Source: an uncultured Flavobacteriales bacterium (GTDB lineage: Bacteria; Bacteroidota; Bacteroidia; Flavobacteriales; Vicingaceae). From it: a DNA stretch of 7,776 nt. How positions within the stretch are numbered: position 1 is the stretch's first letter; each line of letters opens with the position of its first letter. The notes below the pieces were generated by a model that made no database searches, was not told where the DNA came from, and saw only the letters and a list, made by a program, of their open reading frames with translations. The stretch spans positions 1 through 7,776 of the forward strand of contig CAJXFJ010000064.1 in assembly GCA_913052515.1 (NCBI GenBank), read 5' to 3'. Below, piece by piece: positions 7,042 through 7,776 of this stretch. The position numbers and the translations under genes are program-made.

Positions 7042-7776
7042 ATGAGAGAAGTGAAGCCTTTTTATTTTCTAGTACTTTCCATTTTGATTATGGTGCTTTT
7101 TCACCTTTTTGGCTATTCTGGTCATTTTGGTTTTGATGATATGCACTATGCTTATTTAGCCAATGAATTGAAAAATGGAAATTTTTATCTACAAGACCAT
7201 TTTTCTTATCGCCTTGGAACTTTGCTTTTTACTTGGCTCACGTATTGCCTTTTTGGCATTAACGATTTTGCTTCCTCCTTACCTAGCATGACATACAGTG
7301 CAATTTGTTTGTACTTGGTTTATCAAATGCTAAAAAAACAATCGAATCTAATACTTTGCTTTGGATTATTGTTAACGATTTCTTCAGAGTGGTTCCTTTT
7401 TTACAGTGACAAATTGATGCCTGATTTTGCCGTCACCTTTGCGTTTGTTGGTGCGTTTTATGCCGTTTACCGTCAATATTTTGTAAATTCTAATCAGAAA
7501 TGGAATGGCCTATTGCTAGCCTTGTTCCTTTTCTTTGGATTCAATAGTAAAGGTACTATCCTTCTTATTGCTCCTTGGTTGGTGTTTATTCTACTCATGG
7601 ATATCATTCAGAAGAGAAACAAACTCTTTTGGATTTCGGCCATTTTATCAGGAGGAATATTATTAGGTTCTTACTTTTTGATTTGTGAACTCTTTTTTGG
7701 AAATGCTTTCATCCGGTTTGAAGCCATTTCTGCTAATAGCTACTTAAACCGCTGTAGTTATGGAAGTCAATCTTAT
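7042..7776 (+). CDS. GT-C-fold membrane glycosyltransferase, GT39/ArnT-like (C-terminus off the window edge)
   Basis: The frame is open for 245 codons from ATG at 7042 to the right edge, with no stop. The protein is highly hydrophobic. TM1 spans about 8-25, and the first periplasmic loop holds 'FGFDDMHYAYLANELKNGNF', whose Asp32-Asp33 pair fits the acidic motif of GT-C polyprenyl-phosphate sugar transferases. Next comes 'HFSYRLGTLLFTWLTYCLFG' (53-72), also typical of the PMT_2/GT39 family, where the order is a hydrophobic segment, an arginine, then a helix ending in FG. Further helices lie near 82-96, 103-120, 128-146, 155-168, 172-189 and 197-219. Such enzymes take a sugar from a polyprenyl-phosphate donor and act on the outer face of the inner membrane. 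Acceptor and donor are unknown. The gene begins 42 bp after the permease stop with no terminator between, so the two may be co-transcribed. Confidence 0.75.
   Translation, partial: MREVKPFYFLVLSILIMVLFHLFGYSGHFGFDDMHYAYLANELKNGNFYLQDHFSYRLGTLLFTWLTYCLFGINDFASSLPSMTYSAICLYLVYQMLKKQSNLILCFGLLLTISSEWFLFYSDKLMPDFAVTFAFVGAFYAVYRQYFVNSNQKWNGLLLALFLFFGFNSKGTILLIAPWLVFILLMDIIQKRNKLFWISAILSGGILLGSYFLICELFFGNAFIRFEAISANSYLNRCSYGSQSY

Noticed and set aside
5749..7044. GTATCAT occurring shortly before both rightward start codons (near 5749 and 7030)
   Set aside because: Only seven bases are shared, the flanks differ, and two occurrences in AT-rich spacers are not enough to claim a common regulatory site.

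Overview
The window looks like an AT-rich chromosomal segment of a Bacteroidota bacterium, most likely Flavobacteriales or a close relative. Three things point there. One is the pair of secreted proteins that join an N-terminal 'NLVxNxxFE' module to a C-terminal OmpA-like domain. Another is the mitochondrial-type aconitase. The third is the lack of Shine-Dalgarno-like sequence before the genes, with signal peptides ending in AQ or GQ. The lineage call is inference from gene content, not from a marker gene.

Layout: a leftward block fills positions 1-5634 and a rightward block fills 5761-7776. They diverge from a 126-bp spacer. In the leftward block, a complete aconitase gene (3373-5634) is followed by a strong intrinsic terminator (3328-3355). 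A tightly packed three-gene cassette then begins: an OmpA-family protein (2016-3257), a second and probably paralogous OmpA-family protein (997-2013, TTG start 2 nt after the previous stop), and a CAP/SCP-domain protein (starts at 1004, overlaps the previous gene by 8 bp, runs off the left edge). The rightward block holds a MacB/FtsX-type ABC transporter permease (5761-6999) and, 42 bp on, the N-terminal 245 residues of a GT-C-fold membrane glycosyltransferase that runs off the right edge.

Functionally, aconitase is a housekeeping TCA-cycle enzyme separated from the cassette by its terminator. The three cassette products all carry signal peptides. Two have OmpA-like domains that should bind peptidoglycan, and the third has a CAP fold with a degenerate active site. 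I infer a co-translated envelope or surface module of unknown job. The permease has no ATPase partner in the window and may pair with one encoded elsewhere. The glycosyltransferase probably modifies a lipid or glycan using a polyprenyl-linked sugar donor.

I see no tRNA, rRNA, CRISPR array, insertion sequence or phage gene. No gene-free stretch exceeds 126 bp. The most unusual part is the three-gene secreted cassette; everything else is ordinary core content.
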